A DNA stretch of 5,613 nt from NCBI GenBank assembly GCA_910584435.1, contig CAJUAP010000104.1, forward strand, positions 1-5,613, in the 5' to 3' direction. The stretch comes from an uncultured Acetatifactor sp. (GTDB taxonomy: Bacteria > Bacillota > Clostridia > Lachnospirales > Lachnospiraceae). Every line of letters starts with the position of its first letter. Within the stretch, counting starts at the first letter, position 1. The notes under the pieces were generated by a model. The model was not told where the DNA came from, ran no database searches, and saw nothing but the letters and a program-made list of their open reading frames with translations. Shown one piece after another: positions 5,486 to 5,613 of the stretch. The position numbers and the translations under genes are program-made.

Positions 5486-5613
5486 TGGCTCACAGATGTG
5501 AACCTGAAATTTTGGCAGCAGTATTCTGCAGAATTTTAGATCGTATTAACAGGTTATTCACGGTAAACGCACGATTTTATGTCTATCCGTCAAAGAAAAA
5601 ATCTGATATATTA
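5485..5613 (+). CDS. Possible 5' end of a divergent gene (partial)
   Basis: An open frame starts at ATG 5485 and stays open for 43 codons to the window edge, beginning MAHRCEPEILAAVFCRILDR and continuing with a basic stretch PSKKK. I do not recognise it. The ribosome site is poor (GAATGGAA-like). A plus-strand promoter-like sequence ends about 20 nt before. A run of this length without stops is not rare by chance, so this is weak; sequence beyond 5613 would settle it. Confidence 0.2.
   Translation, partial: MAHRCEPEILAAVFCRILDRINRLFTVNARFYVYPSKKKSDIL
5490..5501. promoter_or_regulatory. Palindrome next to the -35 box, possible operator
   Basis: TCACA-GA-TGTGA is a perfect inverted repeat with a 2-nt centre, lying 4 nt upstream of the operon's -35 box. 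That is a natural place for an activator or repressor. No specific regulator can be named from the sequence. Confidence 0.3.
5523..5534. promoter_or_regulatory. 12-bp palindrome upstream of the operon promoter
   Basis: ATTCTGCAGAAT is a perfect 12-bp palindrome about 37 nt upstream of the -35 box and about two helical turns from the TCACA/TGTGA repeat. It may be a second regulatory site or chance; it also lies inside the weak divergent reading frame. Confidence 0.2.

Noticed and set aside
1..5613. CRISPR array, tRNA, rRNA, or intact insertion sequence
   Set aside because: I found no regularly spaced repeats, no tRNA-like cloverleaf, no rRNA sequence and no transposase motif on either strand.

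Overview
The window looks like a piece of a Firmicutes chromosome, most likely Clostridia of the Lachnospiraceae type. The basis is AGGAGG-type ribosome binding sites, a consensus sigma-A promoter, mixed GC (AT-rich flanks, GC-richer genes), and a membrane-anchored clostripain-like peptidase next to TerD and AIM24 genes. This assignment comes from style and gene families, not from a marker gene.

Left part (1-1010). There is no intact gene here. An AT-rich stretch with short palindromes (1-237) leads into two gene fossils on the plus strand. The first is the C-terminal part of an AAA/ABC-type ATPase, keeping the signature loop, Walker B and switch histidine (238 to about 573). The second, in another frame, is the C-terminal end of a PD-(D/E)XK nuclease of the AAA-ATPase_like/PDDEXK_9 family (621-848). 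A strong GC hairpin (850-879) follows directly and probably separates this debris from the convergent operon on the right.

Main part (1011-5408, minus strand). Three genes are read right to left. The first encodes a TerD-domain protein with an Ala/Pro/Ser/Gln-rich N-terminal extension (5318 to 4470; an alternative start lies at 5408). The second is an AIM24-family protein (4391-3699). The third is an 815-residue type II membrane protein with an extracytoplasmic clostripain (C11) cysteine-peptidase domain, His295/Cys339 (3458-1011). A good promoter (TTGTAT, 17 nt, TATAAT; 5457-5485) lies upstream of the TerD gene. The TerD-AIM24 gap is 77 nt with a hairpin at the TerD stop codon. The AIM24-peptidase gap is 240 nt and ends with a five-codon leader ORF.

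How they may work together. TerD and AIM24 are small domains found repeatedly in bacterial stress-response clusters of the Ter type. Pairing them with a membrane-tethered Arg/Lys-type protease suggests a module with cytosolic sensor or scaffold proteins and a surface protease. That functional link is inference from gene order and is the most interesting point in the window.

Right edge (5409-5613). This holds the operon promoter, an overlapping promoter-like sequence facing the other way, two 12-bp palindromes, and possibly the first codons of a divergent gene that runs out of the window.
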